Positions 1-8,976 are shown, numbered from the stretch's first letter. The stretch: DNA of 64,000 bases from Actinomycetes bacterium (GCA_021806045.1 JAJZDI010000009.1:62001-126000); one strand, 5' to 3'. Numbers and translations: made by a program. Notes: generated from the sequence alone by a model not told the origin.

Positions 1-68
1 CGCTGCAGGTGAAGGTGGACAACCTGTGCAGGTTCGCCGACGACGTGATCGCGAAGGTGCGGTCGTGA
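1..68 (+). CDS. 3' end of an unidentified gene (partial)
   Basis: An open frame enters from the left edge and ends at TGA 66-68. Only about 21 C-terminal residues are visible, finishing FADDVIAKVRS. The tail is helical and basic, as in the C-termini of many luciferase-like or acyl-CoA enzymes, but that is too little to name a family. Its stop overlaps the GTG of the next gene in a GTGA junction (65-68). That overlap implies one transcript and is the main reason to believe this is the true end of a gene. Confidence 0.55.
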   Translation, partial: LQVKVDNLCRFADDVIAKVRS

Positions 69-517
69 CCGGGGCCGCGGCGCCCGGCGCGGGGGAGGGC
101 GGCGCCCCGGCGCCCACCGCACGCGACCTGGGAGCGGCCTCCATGGCCGCGGTGGAGGCGAAGGACCGCGACGGGTGGCTGGCCCTGTTCGAGGAGGACG
201 GGATCGTCGAGGACCCGATCGGGCCGTCCCCCTTCGACCCGGAGGGCAGGGGCCACCGGGGGAGGGAGGCCATCGCCGCCTTCTACGACTCGGTCATCGC
301 CACCAGCGAGTCCATCCGCTTCACCATCCGCCAGTCGTTCCTGTGCGGCGACGAGGTGGCGAACGTGGGCGTGATCCGCATCACCTTCCCCGGGGGATCG
401 GCCATCGACGTCGACGTCGTCTCCACCTACCGCCGGGGCCCATCGAGCAAGCTGGCCGCCCTGCGCGCCTACTGGGAGATGGACGCCGTCCGCCCGGTCG
501 CACCCGACGCCGGCTGA
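65..517 (+). CDS. SnoaL/NTF2-like small protein
   Basis: A protein of about 150 residues with a nuclear-transport-factor-2/SnoaL-like fold pattern. A helical segment (AASMAAVEAKDRDGWLALF) leads into EEDGIVEDPIGPSPFDPEGR. An H-x-G-x-E-A-I-x-x-F-Y segment and beta strands ending in a conserved aromatic-rich strand (RAYWEMD) follow. Members are cone-shaped cyclases, isomerases or binding proteins often found beside steroid or polyketide genes; the substrate cannot be read here. GTG 65 is chosen because it overlaps the upstream stop; an ATG at 26 would lie inside the previous gene. The next gene is on the opposite strand and only 15 bp away, so this gene probably ends its operon. Confidence 0.75.
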   Translation: MTGAAAPGAGEGGAPAPTARDLGAASMAAVEAKDRDGWLALFEEDGIVEDPIGPSPFDPEGRGHRGREAIAAFYDSVIATSESIRFTIRQSFLCGDEVANVGVIRITFPGGSAIDVDVVSTYRRGPSSKLAALRAYWEMDAVRPVAPDAG

Positions 518-532
518 GCCCGGGCCGGTGGC

Positions 533-1681
533 CTACCAGCCCTCGAAGCCGTAGCGGCGGTGGGGGCCGAGGACGGCGAACTCGAACATGCCGTAGCCGA
601 CCTTGCCGACGTGGCCCTCGCCGGCCGTGTAGGTGAAGCGGGCCGCGTGCTCGATGAGGCCGAAGGGCGCGTAGGCGGGGTCGGTGGTGTCCATCACCTG
701 ACCCTGGGTGACCAGGTCCCCCTGGTACATGCCGTGGCGCCAGTCCGGCTCCAGCCCGTAGCCGGTGCCCATCATGAGGGGGAAGGGCAGGAGGATCTCG
801 ACCTCGAGCTCGGCCGTCTTCTCGCCGTAGGGACCGAAGTAGGAGAGGGTGGCGCCGGTCACCTCGCGCGTCCCGGGCCGGAAGCGCACCTCGTGCTCGG
901 GGCGACCCAGCCACTCGGGCGGACGTCCTGAGCCGGCCGGGAAGGCCCGGTCGGCGTCCTGCATGATGCGCCGGCCGTCGGGCTCCTCCTGGACGATCGT
1001 CACCAGGGTGTGGTCGTCGAACTGGACGGGCGCGTAGATCCAGAAGAACCCGCTGCCGGTGTCGGTGGAGCGGATGCCGGGAGGCTCGGCCTCGCCGACC
1101 GGCCGCACCCCCCAGGAGCGGTCACGCGTGCCCCACCACCGGTCGGGGGTGAGGGCGACCTCGGCGTCGCCGATGACCAGGGTGCCCGTCCAGGCGCCGG
1201 TCTGGGCGAACCGGGTCGAGTCGAAGGTGACCCGGGAGAACTGCCGGTCGAAGTGGCGGGACTCGAGGAGGGCCTCGGAGAAGGCGTCGAAGGTGGCGTC
1301 GAGCGCCAGGCCCCATTCGTTGGGCTCGAGGACCACCCGGACCTGGCGGAGGCCGGAGCGGACCTCGACGCGGATGGGCCCCACCGCGGTGTCCATCCGG
1401 TCGGCGCCGAGCACCCGCGAGGAGCGGACCACCCGGTGGTCGGTGCCCCGCAGCACGGCCACGAACGCGTCGGCGGTGGACAGGTTCGGGTACTGCCCGA
1501 GGCCGATGACGGCGAACAGCTCGTCGGAGCAGCCGTGGATGTTGAAGTAGTAGCGGTCGTAGAAGTTCCGGTCCGAGGTGCCGACATGGCGCACCGGTTC
1601 CGAGATCTGGTGGACGGGGAAGTCGTCGATGGGGGAGAGGGGCTCGGGATGGCGGTCGGGGGGGAGGGGGAGGCCGGTCAC
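533..1681 (-). CDS. AttH/lipocalin-like conserved protein
   Basis: A 382-residue soluble protein starting at GTG 1681. It is rich in beta strands and has conserved aromatic clusters: RNFYDRYYFNIHG near the N-terminus, then DRWWGTRDRSWGVRP and GSGFFWIYAPVQF in the centre. This pattern resembles the tandem beta-barrel proteins related to AttH and carotenoid 1,2-hydratase that actinobacteria annotate as hypothetical. The WWGxRDRSWGVR motif is the most recognisable part. No signal peptide or transmembrane segment is visible. It is divergent from the aldehyde dehydrogenase at 1768, with an 86-bp gap holding both promoters. The biochemical function is unknown; a lipid, steroid or terpenoid substrate would be only a guess from relatives. 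Confidence 0.7.
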   Translation of the reverse strand: MTGLPLPPDRHPEPLSPIDDFPVHQISEPVRHVGTSDRNFYDRYYFNIHGCSDELFAVIGLGQYPNLSTADAFVAVLRGTDHRVVRSSRVLGADRMDTAVGPIRVEVRSGLRQVRVVLEPNEWGLALDATFDAFSEALLESRHFDRQFSRVTFDSTRFAQTGAWTGTLVIGDAEVALTPDRWWGTRDRSWGVRPVGEAEPPGIRSTDTGSGFFWIYAPVQFDDHTLVTIVQEEPDGRRIMQDADRAFPAGSGRPPEWLGRPEHEVRFRPGTREVTGATLSYFGPYGEKTAELEVEILLPFPLMMGTGYGLEPDWRHGMYQGDLVTQGQVMDTTDPAYAPFGLIEHAARFTYTAGEGHVGKVGYGMFEFAVLGPHRRYGFEGW

Positions 1682-1767
1682 GACGCGGAGCGTAGACGGG
1701 CTTGCCGCACCGCTGCCGGGGTGGGACGATCGCGGGGCTACGTGGCGTACACCAGGGAGGGACCACT

Positions 1768-3225
1768 GTGAAGTCGTACGACCGTCTGTTCATCGGGGGG
1801 GAGTGGGTCGAACCGTCGTCCACCAACGTCATCGAGGTGGTGTCGCCGATGACGGAGGAGGTCGTCGCCACCGTCCCCGAGGCGATGGAGGCCGACGTCG
1901 ACCGGGCGGTGGAGGCGGCCAAGCGCGCCTTCGACGAGGGGCCGTGGCCCCGGATGACGCCGGCCGAGCGGGGGGCGGTGCTGGCCAAGGTGTCCGACGC
2001 GGTGCGCAACGAGATGGGCGACGTGGCCGAGCTCATCTCGGGAGAGATGGGCTCGCCGGTGTCGTGGGCGACGATGGCCCAGGTCCTGGCGCCCACCATG
2101 ATCTTCGACTACTACGCCGGCCTCGGCTCCACCTTCGCCTTCGACGAGTTCAAGGACGGGCTCCTCGGCCCCGTCCTCGTGACGAAGGAGCCGGTGGGTG
2201 TGGTGGCCGCCATCACGCCGTGGAACGTCCCCCTGTTCCTGGCCGCCTCCAAGCTGTCGCCCGCCCTGCTGTCGGGGAGCACCGTGGTCTTCAAGCCCTC
2301 CCCCGAAACGCCCCTCGATGCCAACCGGTTGGCCGAGCTGTTCGCCGACGCCGGCCTGCCGCCCGGGGTGCTCTCGGTGGTGCCTGCCGGACGTGAGGTG
2401 GGCGAGCACCTGGTCAACCACCCGGACGTGAACAAGGTCTCCTTCACCGGTTCCACCGCCGCCGGGAAGAAGATCGGCGCCGCCTGCGGCGCCCAGCTCA
2501 AGCGCTTCAGCCTCGAGCTCGGCGGCAAGTCGGCCGCCGTGCTCCTCGACGACGTGAACCTCGACGAGGCCCTCCCGCTCCTCATGCCCAACGCCATCAT
2601 GAACAACGGTGAGGCCTGCATCTCCCAGACCCGGATCCTCGCCCCCCGCGACCGCTACAGCGAGGTGGTGGAGGCCCTGGTCGAGCAGGTCAAGCTCATG
2701 AAGGTGGGCGACGCGCTCGACCCCGAGACGGTGGTCGGGCCCCTGGTGGCCGAGCGCCAGCGGGACCGCGTCGAGAGCTACATCCGCATCGGCCAGGAGG
2801 AGGGGGCGAAGGTCGCCGTCGGCGGCGGCCGCCCGGCCGGCCTGGACAAGGGGTGGTACGTCGAGCCGACCATCTTCGTCGACGTCGACAACTCGATGCG
2901 CATCGCCCAGGAGGAGATCTTCGGCCCGGTCCTGGCCGTCATCCCCTACGACAGCGACGCCGACGCGGTGCGGATCGCCAACGACTCGAGCTACGGGCTG
3001 TGCGGCTCGGTCTACACGGCCGACGACGATCGCGGCCTGGGCATCGCCCGGCAGGTGCGCACCGGCACCTACATGGTCAACAGCGGCATCCCCATCGACT
3101 TCTCGTCGCCCTTCGGCGGCTACAAGGAGTCGGGCGTGGGGCGGGAGTTCGGCGTGGACGGCCTGGAGCTCTTCCTGGAGAAGAAGACGGTCAACCTGCC
3201 GGCTGGCTACACGCCGAAGCCCTGA
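1768..3225 (+). CDS. aldehyde dehydrogenase family protein
   Basis: NAD(P)-dependent oxidation of an aldehyde to the acid, in the cytoplasm. The 485-residue length is typical. The catalytic pair is visible: Glu250 in FSLELGGKS and the nucleophile Cys284 in MNNGEACISQTR. The cofactor-loop PWN motif is at about 151-153 and FTGSTAAGKK at about 227-236. The EIFGPVLAVIPYD and FGGYKESGVGREFG segments near the C-terminus are also standard. GTG 1768 is preferred over an in-frame ATG at 1702 because GGGAGG at 1755-1760 sits 7 nt upstream and homology begins right after it. Relatives include betaine, geranial and other medium-chain aldehyde dehydrogenases; the substrate is not readable. The MFS gene follows 38 bp downstream and may be co-transcribed. 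Confidence 0.93.
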   Translation: MKSYDRLFIGGEWVEPSSTNVIEVVSPMTEEVVATVPEAMEADVDRAVEAAKRAFDEGPWPRMTPAERGAVLAKVSDAVRNEMGDVAELISGEMGSPVSWATMAQVLAPTMIFDYYAGLGSTFAFDEFKDGLLGPVLVTKEPVGVVAAITPWNVPLFLAASKLSPALLSGSTVVFKPSPETPLDANRLAELFADAGLPPGVLSVVPAGREVGEHLVNHPDVNKVSFTGSTAAGKKIGAACGAQLKRFSLELGGKSAAVLLDDVNLDEALPLLMPNAIMNNGEACISQTRILAPRDRYSEVVEALVEQVKLMKVGDALDPETVVGPLVAERQRDRVESYIRIGQEEGAKVAVGGGRPAGLDKGWYVEPTIFVDVDNSMRIAQEEIFGPVLAVIPYDSDADAVRIANDSSYGLCGSVYTADDDRGLGIARQVRTGTYMVNSGIPIDFSSPFGGYKESGVGREFGVDGLELFLEKKTVNLPAGYTPKP

Positions 3226-3263
3226 GGGCGGCCCGCCAGACGGGCACCACGTCGGCGTGGCCG

Positions 3264-4571
3264 ATGTGGGTGCTCGGGCTGGCCTTCCTCGTCGACGCCC
3301 TCGACCAGAACGTGGTGCGGGGGATCATCCCCCAGCTGAAGTCGGCCTTCCACGTGGGCGACTTCGGCATCGGGATCGTCATGTCGGCGTTCGTCCTGGT
3401 CAACGGCATCGTCACCCTGCCGGCCGGCTACCTCGCCGACCGGTGGACCAGGACCCGCGCCGTGGCCGGGACCATCGCCCTGTGGTCGGTGGCCTCGGCC
3501 GCCGGTGCGCTGGCACCGACGTTCGGCATCCTCGTCCTCCTGCGGGGGACGCTCGGCTTCGGCCAGGCCGTCACCGACCCGTCGACCTCGAGCCTCCTTC
3601 CCGACTACTACGCCCGTGACCGCCGTGGCCGAGCATTCTCCGTCCAACAGTCCCTCTCCTTCGTCGGCACCGGCGTGGGCGTGCTCATCGGCGGCCTCGT
3701 CGGGTCACGCTTCGGGTGGCGCCCGGCGTTCGTGCTCGTCTCGGTCCCCGGCCTGGTGGTGGCGGCCATGTCGACGCGCCTGCGCGAGCCGGTCCGTGGC
3801 GCCGCCGACCGCGTGGTGGCCGGCCAGGCCGACGAGATCGAGTACGCGTCGCGGGGCGAGCGGGTGCCGCTGTTCGCCGAGGGCGTCGCATCCTTCGCCC
3901 GGGACCTGTGGGCCGGTCTGCGGGCCGACGTCGCCACCCTGGTGGCCATCCGGACCATGCGCTACGCGCTGGCCGGCGTGGCCTCGCTCCTGTTCGTGGT
4001 GACGGCGGTGGGCTCGTGGATGACCGAGTTCTACATCCGCAACCTGGGCCTGTCGCAGGCGAAGGCGTCCACCGCCTTCCTCGTGCTCGTCGTCGTGGGC
4101 GGGATCCCGGGCGTGCTGGTCGGGGGGCGCATCGCCGACCGGTTCGTCACGCGCGTGCGTGGCGCCCGGGTGGTCATCCCCGGGCTGGCCATCCTGTGCT
4201 CGACGACCCTCTTCATCGTGTCGATGGCCCGGCTGCCCGTCGGGGCGTGCCTGCCCGTGCAGATCGTCGCGTTCTTCGCCGCCACCGTCGCCATCCCCTC
4301 CCTGCGGGCGGGCCTGGCCGACGCGGTGCCGTCGACCCTGCGGGGGACGGGGTTCAGCGCCTTCAACCTGGCATCGGTCCTCTTCGGCACGGCCGCCGCC
4401 CCCGTCGTCACCTCGTTCGTGTCCGAACAGTTCGGCAGTGACCTACGGACGGCCTTCCTGGTGGTCATCCCCGTCGCCTACGTGGGCGCGTTCCTCCTGC
4501 TGGCGGCGAGGCGGCACCTCGAGGCCGACACCAACCGCCTGATCGCGAGAGTGGTGGCCCTCCAGGAGTGA
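3264..4571 (+). CDS. MFS transporter
   Basis: An inner-membrane permease of about 435 residues with around twelve hydrophobic helices. The N-terminal half carries the loop 2-3 signature as GYLADRWTRTRAVAG, and the second half repeats it as GGRIADRFVTRVRG. Between the halves lies a charged loop (about 185-220) containing EYASRGERVPLF. The start is uncertain. The open frame runs back into the dehydrogenase gene, and ATG 3264 is the first codon after its stop, leaving very few residues before helix 1 and no clear ribosome site. A non-ATG start near 3222 would overlap the upstream stop. Co-orientation with the dehydrogenase suggests uptake or export of a related metabolite. The substrate is unknown. 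Confidence 0.85.
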   Translation: MWVLGLAFLVDALDQNVVRGIIPQLKSAFHVGDFGIGIVMSAFVLVNGIVTLPAGYLADRWTRTRAVAGTIALWSVASAAGALAPTFGILVLLRGTLGFGQAVTDPSTSSLLPDYYARDRRGRAFSVQQSLSFVGTGVGVLIGGLVGSRFGWRPAFVLVSVPGLVVAAMSTRLREPVRGAADRVVAGQADEIEYASRGERVPLFAEGVASFARDLWAGLRADVATLVAIRTMRYALAGVASLLFVVTAVGSWMTEFYIRNLGLSQAKASTAFLVLVVVGGIPGVLVGGRIADRFVTRVRGARVVIPGLAILCSTTLFIVSMARLPVGACLPVQIVAFFAATVAIPSLRAGLADAVPSTLRGTGFSAFNLASVLFGTAAAPVVTSFVSEQFGSDLRTAFLVVIPVAYVGAFLLLAARRHLEADTNRLIARVVALQE

Positions 4572-4658
4572 CCGGCCGCGGGGTGGTCCGAACCGCCGGG
4601 CAACCTCTGCGAGAATGGCCGCGCTCCGCTCCACCCCGCCCCAGGAGGTCCCCGCACC

Positions 4659-6953
4659 ATGAGCCCAGGCGCACACGCCGCCCCCAGGGCCACGCGTGCC
4701 GGCTCGGCGCGGGACCCGGGCGGCACCCGTTCCGGTAGGCGCCGATCGTCCGGCCCGGGCGGCGCCGACGGCGGCCCGGGGGATGCGGGTGCGGTGCGCC
4801 GGGGGCGCCGGGTCGTCTTCGGCTTCATCCCGGCACTCGACGGGCTCCGGGCCCTCGCCGTGGTGGGGGTCATGTGCTACCACGGCGGCGCGTCGTTCCT
4901 CCCCGGTGGCTACCTGACCATCGACGTGTTCTTCGTGCTCTCCGGCTTCCTCATCACGTCGCTCCTGGTGGGGGAGTGGGGCCGGATCGCCACCATCAGG
5001 CTCGGCCAGTTCTGGGCCCGCCGGGCACGGCGCCTGCTGCCCGCTCTCCTCGTCCTGCTCGTCGGGGTCGCCCTCTACGCCCGCCTGCTGGCCACGCCAG
5101 GCGAGTTCGCCAACCTCCGCCTCGACTCGCTGTCCGCGCTGTTCTACGTGGCCAACTGGCACTTCATCCTGGCCGGTTCGAACTACTTCAACCTGACCGC
5201 CCAGCCGTCGCCGCTCGACCACATGTGGTCGCTGTCCATCGAGGAGCAGTTCTACCTGGTGTGGCCGCCGGTCGTCCTCGGGATGCTCGCCCTCGGCCGC
5301 CGGCTCCGACCGAGCCGCCGGCTGTGGCCGCTCCTGGGGGTGGCCGTGGCCGGCGCGCTGGCCTCCGCGGTCGAGATGGGGCTCCTCTACCGTGGGCCGA
5401 ACTCGGTGATGCGGGTCTACGAGGGGACCGACACCCGTGCGCAGGACCTCCTGGTGGGGGCGGCGCTGGCTGTGGCCATGGCCATCTGGGCCCAGCACCG
5501 GCCGGCCGTGCCGGCGAACGCGCCGGGCGAGGCGGGGGGACCCATTCCCTCCGCGGGGGCCGGTGACCTGGTCCCTCCGGGGCGCCGGACCGACGTACGG
5601 CGTGCCCGGACCCGGACCCGGGGGATCCGCCTCATCGAGGCGTGGGAGATCACCCCGCGAGGGGCCCGGGTGGTCCTCCAGGTGGCCGGCTGGGCGGCGG
5701 CGGCCGTGTTCGCCTACGCGTGGTCGCACTTCGGCGAACCGGGGCGCGGTCTGTACCGGGGCGGGTACCTGGTGGTGGCGCTCGGCGTCGCCGTCGTCAT
5801 CTTCGTGTCGGTGACCAACCAGAACGGACCGCTGGCCAGGGCGCTCGGCAACCCCGTCTTCCGCTACATCGGCAAGATCTCCTACGGCGCCTACCTGTGG
5901 CACTTCCCGCTGTTCGCCGCCCTCGACGCCGAGCGCCTCCACATCTACGGGCTGCCGCTCCTGTTGGTCCGGATCCTGGCCACCCTGGGCATCGCATCCG
6001 TCTCCTTCTACGCCGTCGAGGAGCCGCTGCGCCGCAAGCGGTTCCGCTTCCTGTCCGAGTGGCGGGCCTGGGCGGTGACGTCGACGGCCTTCGTGGCGGT
6101 GATGGCGGCGACGGTGGTGGCGACGGTGCCGACGGCGGCCGACGCCGTGGTCGTCTCCAACCGCCCCGTCGGCGCCCAGTACACCGGCCCGCCGGTGCGG
6201 GCGATGATGCTGGGCGACTCGGTGGGTGAGACCCTCGGCTTCGTGCTCACCCAGCAGGAGCAGCCCTACGACGTCAACCTGGAGAACAGCGCCATCCTCG
6301 GGTGCGGCGTGATCATCAGCTCCCTCTACCGGACGACCGGGCACGACTACGGGCCGCCGGTGTCGTGCGACTCGTCGGCACCCGCCTCCCAGCAGTGGCC
6401 GGCCGTGTGGCAGGGGCGCATCAACCGGTTCCGCCCGTCGGTCGTGCTCTTCCAGGCGGGCCGGTGGGAGATCACCGACCAGAAGATCGACGGCCGGTGG
6501 CAGCACATCGGCCAGCCGGCCTTCGACGCCCTGCTCCGCAACGAGCTCACCCGTGCGCTCAAGGTGGCGACCTCGAAGGGCGCCCTGGTGATGGCGCTCA
6601 CCTCGCCGTGCTTCGACTCCGGCGAACAGCCCAACGGCCAGCCGTGGCCGGAGGACTCGCCGGCCCGGGTGGCCCGCTACAACGCCATGCTGGCCCAGGT
6701 GGTGGCCCACTTCCCCCGCCGTGCCGAGGTGTTCCCCCTGGGGGCCGAGATGTGCCCCGGCGGCGTCTACCACACCACCCTGGACGGGGTGGAGATCCGC
6801 AACCCGGCAGACGGCGTGCACATCCCGCCCCTGCCGGCCACCGGCGTCTGGTATGCGTCCCGTGTCTTCCCGGAGGTGGTCCGCCTCGGTCGGCTCCAAC
6901 AGGCGGGGGAGAACATCAACGGAACGCCGGTCACCACCACCACCGCCGGCTGA
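4659..6953 (+). CDS. OafA/OatA-like membrane acyltransferase with SGNH domain
   Basis: A 764-residue two-domain protein that transfers acyl groups to extracytoplasmic sugars. After a low-complexity basic N-terminus (about 1-50), the acyltransferase-3 domain starts with PALDGLRALAVVGVMCYH, which holds the conserved Arg and His. GGYLTIDVFFVLSGFLI and SIEEQFYLVWP follow, spread over about ten helices to around residue 490. The C-terminal SGNH-hydrolase-like domain has GDSVG (Ser near 521) and a late DGVH motif near 720. Those provide the nucleophile and Asp/His of the esterase-like triad. ATG 4659 is preceded by AGGAGG at 4644-4649. Likely targets are peptidoglycan or polysaccharide O-acetylation, by analogy with OatA and OafA. 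The gene stands alone. Confidence 0.9.
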   Translation: MSPGAHAAPRATRAGSARDPGGTRSGRRRSSGPGGADGGPGDAGAVRRGRRVVFGFIPALDGLRALAVVGVMCYHGGASFLPGGYLTIDVFFVLSGFLITSLLVGEWGRIATIRLGQFWARRARRLLPALLVLLVGVALYARLLATPGEFANLRLDSLSALFYVANWHFILAGSNYFNLTAQPSPLDHMWSLSIEEQFYLVWPPVVLGMLALGRRLRPSRRLWPLLGVAVAGALASAVEMGLLYRGPNSVMRVYEGTDTRAQDLLVGAALAVAMAIWAQHRPAVPANAPGEAGGPIPSAGAGDLVPPGRRTDVRRARTRTRGIRLIEAWEITPRGARVVLQVAGWAAAAVFAYAWSHFGEPGRGLYRGGYLVVALGVAVVIFVSVTNQNGPLARALGNPVFRYIGKISYGAYLWHFPLFAALDAERLHIYGLPLLLVRILATLGIASVSFYAVEEPLRRKRFRFLSEWRAWAVTSTAFVAVMAATVVATVPTAADAVVVSNRPVGAQYTGPPVRAMMLGDSVGETLGFVLTQQEQPYDVNLENSAILGCGVIISSLYRTTGHDYGPPVSCDSSAPASQQWPAVWQGRINRFRPSVVLFQAGRWEITDQKIDGRWQHIGQPAFDALLRNELTRALKVATSKGALVMALTSPCFDSGEQPNGQPWPEDSPARVARYNAMLAQVVAHFPRRAEVFPLGAEMCPGGVYHTTLDGVEIRNPADGVHIPPLPATGVWYASRVFPEVVRLGRLQQAGENINGTPVTTTTAG

Positions 6954-7035
6954 GATCGGTGGGCGGTCCGGACGCTGCAGCGGGAGCGACGGTGGGGGCC
7001 GGCCTGCCTCGCACCGGGCCGGCCGGGATCCCGCT

Positions 7036-7482
7036 TCAGCCGGTCGCCTGGGGCGGCGGTGGTGGGGGAGGCGGGATGGTCGTCGGTGGTGATCCGCCCG
7101 GCGCGGCCAGGTTGGTCGCCGAGCACTGGGCGGTCAGCGCGGTGACCAGCTCCTTCTCGGGGACCTCCGACGTCTCGGACAGCGTGGTCATGAGCGCCTG
7201 CCAGCGCCCGTCGGCCGCTGCCGCGTCGGCGGCCAGGGGCAGGGCGACCCGCAGCTCGACGTAGGCCTGGTTGGCGAGGGCGGTGGAGCGTGCCTGGTCG
7301 GTCGTCTGCTGGGACTGCCGGAACAGGTCGAGGGACCGGTTGACGTGGGTGCAGGCGGCCGCCGCGCTGGACGCCCCACCACCGCCGCAGGCGGCGGCCA
7401 GCGTGCCGCCGAGGAGGAGGGCGATGCCGGCACCGGCGGCCCGTGCCGACCGTCGCCGGCGGGCAGTCCGGGCCGGCGTCAT
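7036..7482 (-). CDS. small putative lipoprotein
   Basis: 148 residues. A basic start (ARTARRRRSARA) leads to a hydrophobic stretch and a lipobox-like TLAAAC with Cys32, then a Gly/Ala-rich linker. This predicts export and lipid anchoring. The mature part is helical (LDLFRQSQQTTDQARSTALA) with two further Cys residues, and it ends in a proline run (PPTTIPPPPPPPPQ). No known domain is recognised. The ATG (7480-7482) overlaps the TGA of the gene transcribed before it (7479-7481), so the two are translationally coupled. That coupling and the signal peptide are the reasons to call this frame over longer ones. The function is unknown. Confidence 0.7.
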   Translation of the reverse strand: MTPARTARRRRSARAAGAGIALLLGGTLAAACGGGGASSAAAACTHVNRSLDLFRQSQQTTDQARSTALANQAYVELRVALPLAADAAAADGRWQALMTTLSETSEVPEKELVTALTAQCSATNLAAPGGSPPTTIPPPPPPPPQATG

Positions 7483-8036
7483 CCCAGCCAGGAGCCGGCC
7501 GACTCCAGGAGGTAGGTGCTGACGGCAAGGCAGCGGTCGAAGACGTCGCACAGCATCTCCTCGCCGGCCAGGATGCGGGCGAGGGAGACGGGGGAGCGGG
7601 CCACGATGGTGAGGCGGCGCTCGGCCGCGTCGGTGGCGGACGCGTAGGCGTCGGTGGCGGAGACCTCGAGGGGGAGCTCGATCCCGCCCACGCCGGCCAG
7701 GTCGATGGCCAGGCGGAGGAGGTCGGGACCGTTGGGGAGCGGGGGCAGGGCCCAGGTGAACGTCAGGGGGAAGTGGAACTCGTCGGGCGGGTCCTCGTCC
7801 TCGGGAAGGCCGACGACCGTGTCCTCGAAGGCGAGCAGCGTCCGGGGGTCCACCTCGAGGGCCAGGTGGAGGTCGACGGGTCCCCCGCATCCCTCCTCGG
7901 GGTGGAGGTCCACCTCCCAGACCTGGCGGAGGGAGTAGGTCTCGACGAAATGGCGCTCGTCGTGCACGTGGAACCCGTGGTCGACGGAGTGATCCTTGAG
8001 GTCGGCCACGTACCCGGCCACATCGATGACAGCCAC
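7479..8036 (-). CDS. conserved hypothetical protein
   Basis: 185 residues, soluble and acidic, rich in predicted beta strands (HFVETYSLRQVWEVDLHPEEG, ending near residue 50), with a helical C-terminal part around LARILAGEEMLCDVFDRCLAV. No catalytic motif or membrane segment is evident. It is the first gene of a two-gene leftward operon with the downstream lipoprotein, joined by an ATGA overlap. The start ATG (8034-8036) lies about 80 bp from the divergent phosphatase gene. The pattern resembles uncharacterised actinobacterial proteins; I do not recognise a named domain. Confidence 0.7.
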   Translation of the reverse strand: MAVIDVAGYVADLKDHSVDHGFHVHDERHFVETYSLRQVWEVDLHPEEGCGGPVDLHLALEVDPRTLLAFEDTVVGLPEDEDPPDEFHFPLTFTWALPPLPNGPDLLRLAIDLAGVGGIELPLEVSATDAYASATDAAERRLTIVARSPVSLARILAGEEMLCDVFDRCLAVSTYLLESAGSWLG

Positions 8037-8114
8037 AGTGTGTTGAGCCTACCGCCCGGCCGGTGCCGGTCCGCCAGGTCGGGTGGCGTCCGGGCCGGCG
8101 CAGGGTCGGGGGCT

Positions 8115-8909
8115 ATGGTCGTCCGGATGGACGACGGGGAGCTCCTCTCGGTGCTGAACGAGGCCGCCGACGCCGTGACCCGCACGCTCGCCTCGTTGGA
8201 CGACTGGGGACTGGCCGGGACCCGGGCGGGCCAGTACCACTCGGACCTGGCCGCCGACGCCGCCGCCGTGGCCGTGCTGCGCGACGCCGGGTTGGCCGTG
8301 CTGTCGGAGGAGTCGGGGATCTCCGGTGAGGACGTACCCGGGATGGGGGGTCGCGACGGGCTGACCGTCGTGCTCGACCCGGTGGACGGCTCCACCAACG
8401 CGTCGCGGGGCATCCCCTGGTTCGCCACCAGCCTGTGCGCGGTCGACGGTGACGGCGCCCGTGCCGCGGTTGTGCTCAACCAGGCGTCGGGCGTCCGCTA
8501 CCAGGCCGTCAGGGGCGGTGGGGCCACCCGAGACGGCACGAACCTGGTCACCTCGGGCACCACCCGCCTGGGCGAGGCGATCATCGCCTTCTCCGGCTAT
8601 CCGGCCCGCTACCTCGGGTGGTCGCAGTACCGGGGGCTGGGGGCGGCCGCCCTCGACCTGTGCGCGGTGGCCGACGGGACCCTCGACGGCTATGCGGTGG
8701 TCGGCGGGTCGGCGCTCGGGGCATGGGACTACCTGGGGGGGATGCTGGTGTGCACCGAGGCCGGCGGCACGGTGGGCGATGCGTCGGGACGGGAGCTGGT
8801 CGTGCTCAGCCATGGCGAGCGTCGGACCCCGGTGGCGGGCGCCACCGCCGCGCTGCACCACGCGCTGGTGGAGGCGGTGCGGGATAGCGTGGGCGGTCCG
8901 GGCGCTTAG
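8115..8909 (+). CDS. inositol monophosphatase family protein
   Basis: A Mg2+-dependent, Li+-sensitive-type sugar phosphatase. All signature motifs are present: the metal ligand glutamates in LSEESG, then LDPVDGSTNASRGIPW (the DPxDGTxN motif), and the C-terminal SALGAWDYLGGMLVCTEAGG (the WDxAAG...EAGG motif). Length is 264 residues. ATG 8115 or the internal ATG 8127 could both be the start; neither has a clear ribosome site. Possible substrates are inositol-1-phosphate (mycothiol and phosphoinositide synthesis), histidinol phosphate or PAP. The gene's last codons and its TAG stop (8907-8909) lie inside the tRNA-Val acceptor and D arm. Confidence 0.9.
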   Translation: MVVRMDDGELLSVLNEAADAVTRTLASLDDWGLAGTRAGQYHSDLAADAAAVAVLRDAGLAVLSEESGISGEDVPGMGGRDGLTVVLDPVDGSTNASRGIPWFATSLCAVDGDGARAAVVLNQASGVRYQAVRGGGATRDGTNLVTSGTTRLGEAIIAFSGYPARYLGWSQYRGLGAAALDLCAVADGTLDGYAVVGGSALGAWDYLGGMLVCTEAGGTVGDASGRELVVLSHGERRTPVAGATAALHHALVEAVRDSVGGPGA

Positions 8910-8976
8910 CTCAGGTGGTCAGAGCAGCTGGCTTACAACCAGCAGGTCGGGGGTTCGAGTCCCTCAGCGCCCACCA
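8900..8976 (+). tRNA. tRNA-Val (anticodon TAC), CCA encoded
   Basis: A complete cloverleaf. Acceptor GGGCGCT (8900-8906) pairs with AGCGCCC (8966-8972), and a normal D arm follows. The anticodon stem GCTGG/CCAGC closes the loop CTTACAA with anticodon TAC. The T loop is TTCGAGT. Discriminator A8973 is followed by an encoded CCA (8974-8976). The gene overlaps the end of the upstream phosphatase gene by 10 nt on the same strand. Its 3' end is repeated at 11652-11683, so it looks like the integration site of the island that follows. Confidence 0.96.
8944..8975 (+). repeat. att-like repeat, tRNA copy
   Basis: The variable-loop-to-3'-end segment of tRNA-Val. It matches 11652-11683 at 29 of 32 positions. 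The last 21 bases (8955-8975 and 11663-11683) are identical. Direct repetition of a tRNA 3' end 2,708 bp apart is the usual footprint of tyrosine-integrase insertion into a tRNA gene; no integrase gene is present between the copies. Confidence 0.75.

Noticed and set aside
4443-6899. Large antisense protein opposite the acyltransferase
   Set aside because: The frame is open only because of GC-rich codon bias. The protein is rich in His/Arg/Gly with no fold pattern, while the opposite strand has clear motifs and a ribosome site.
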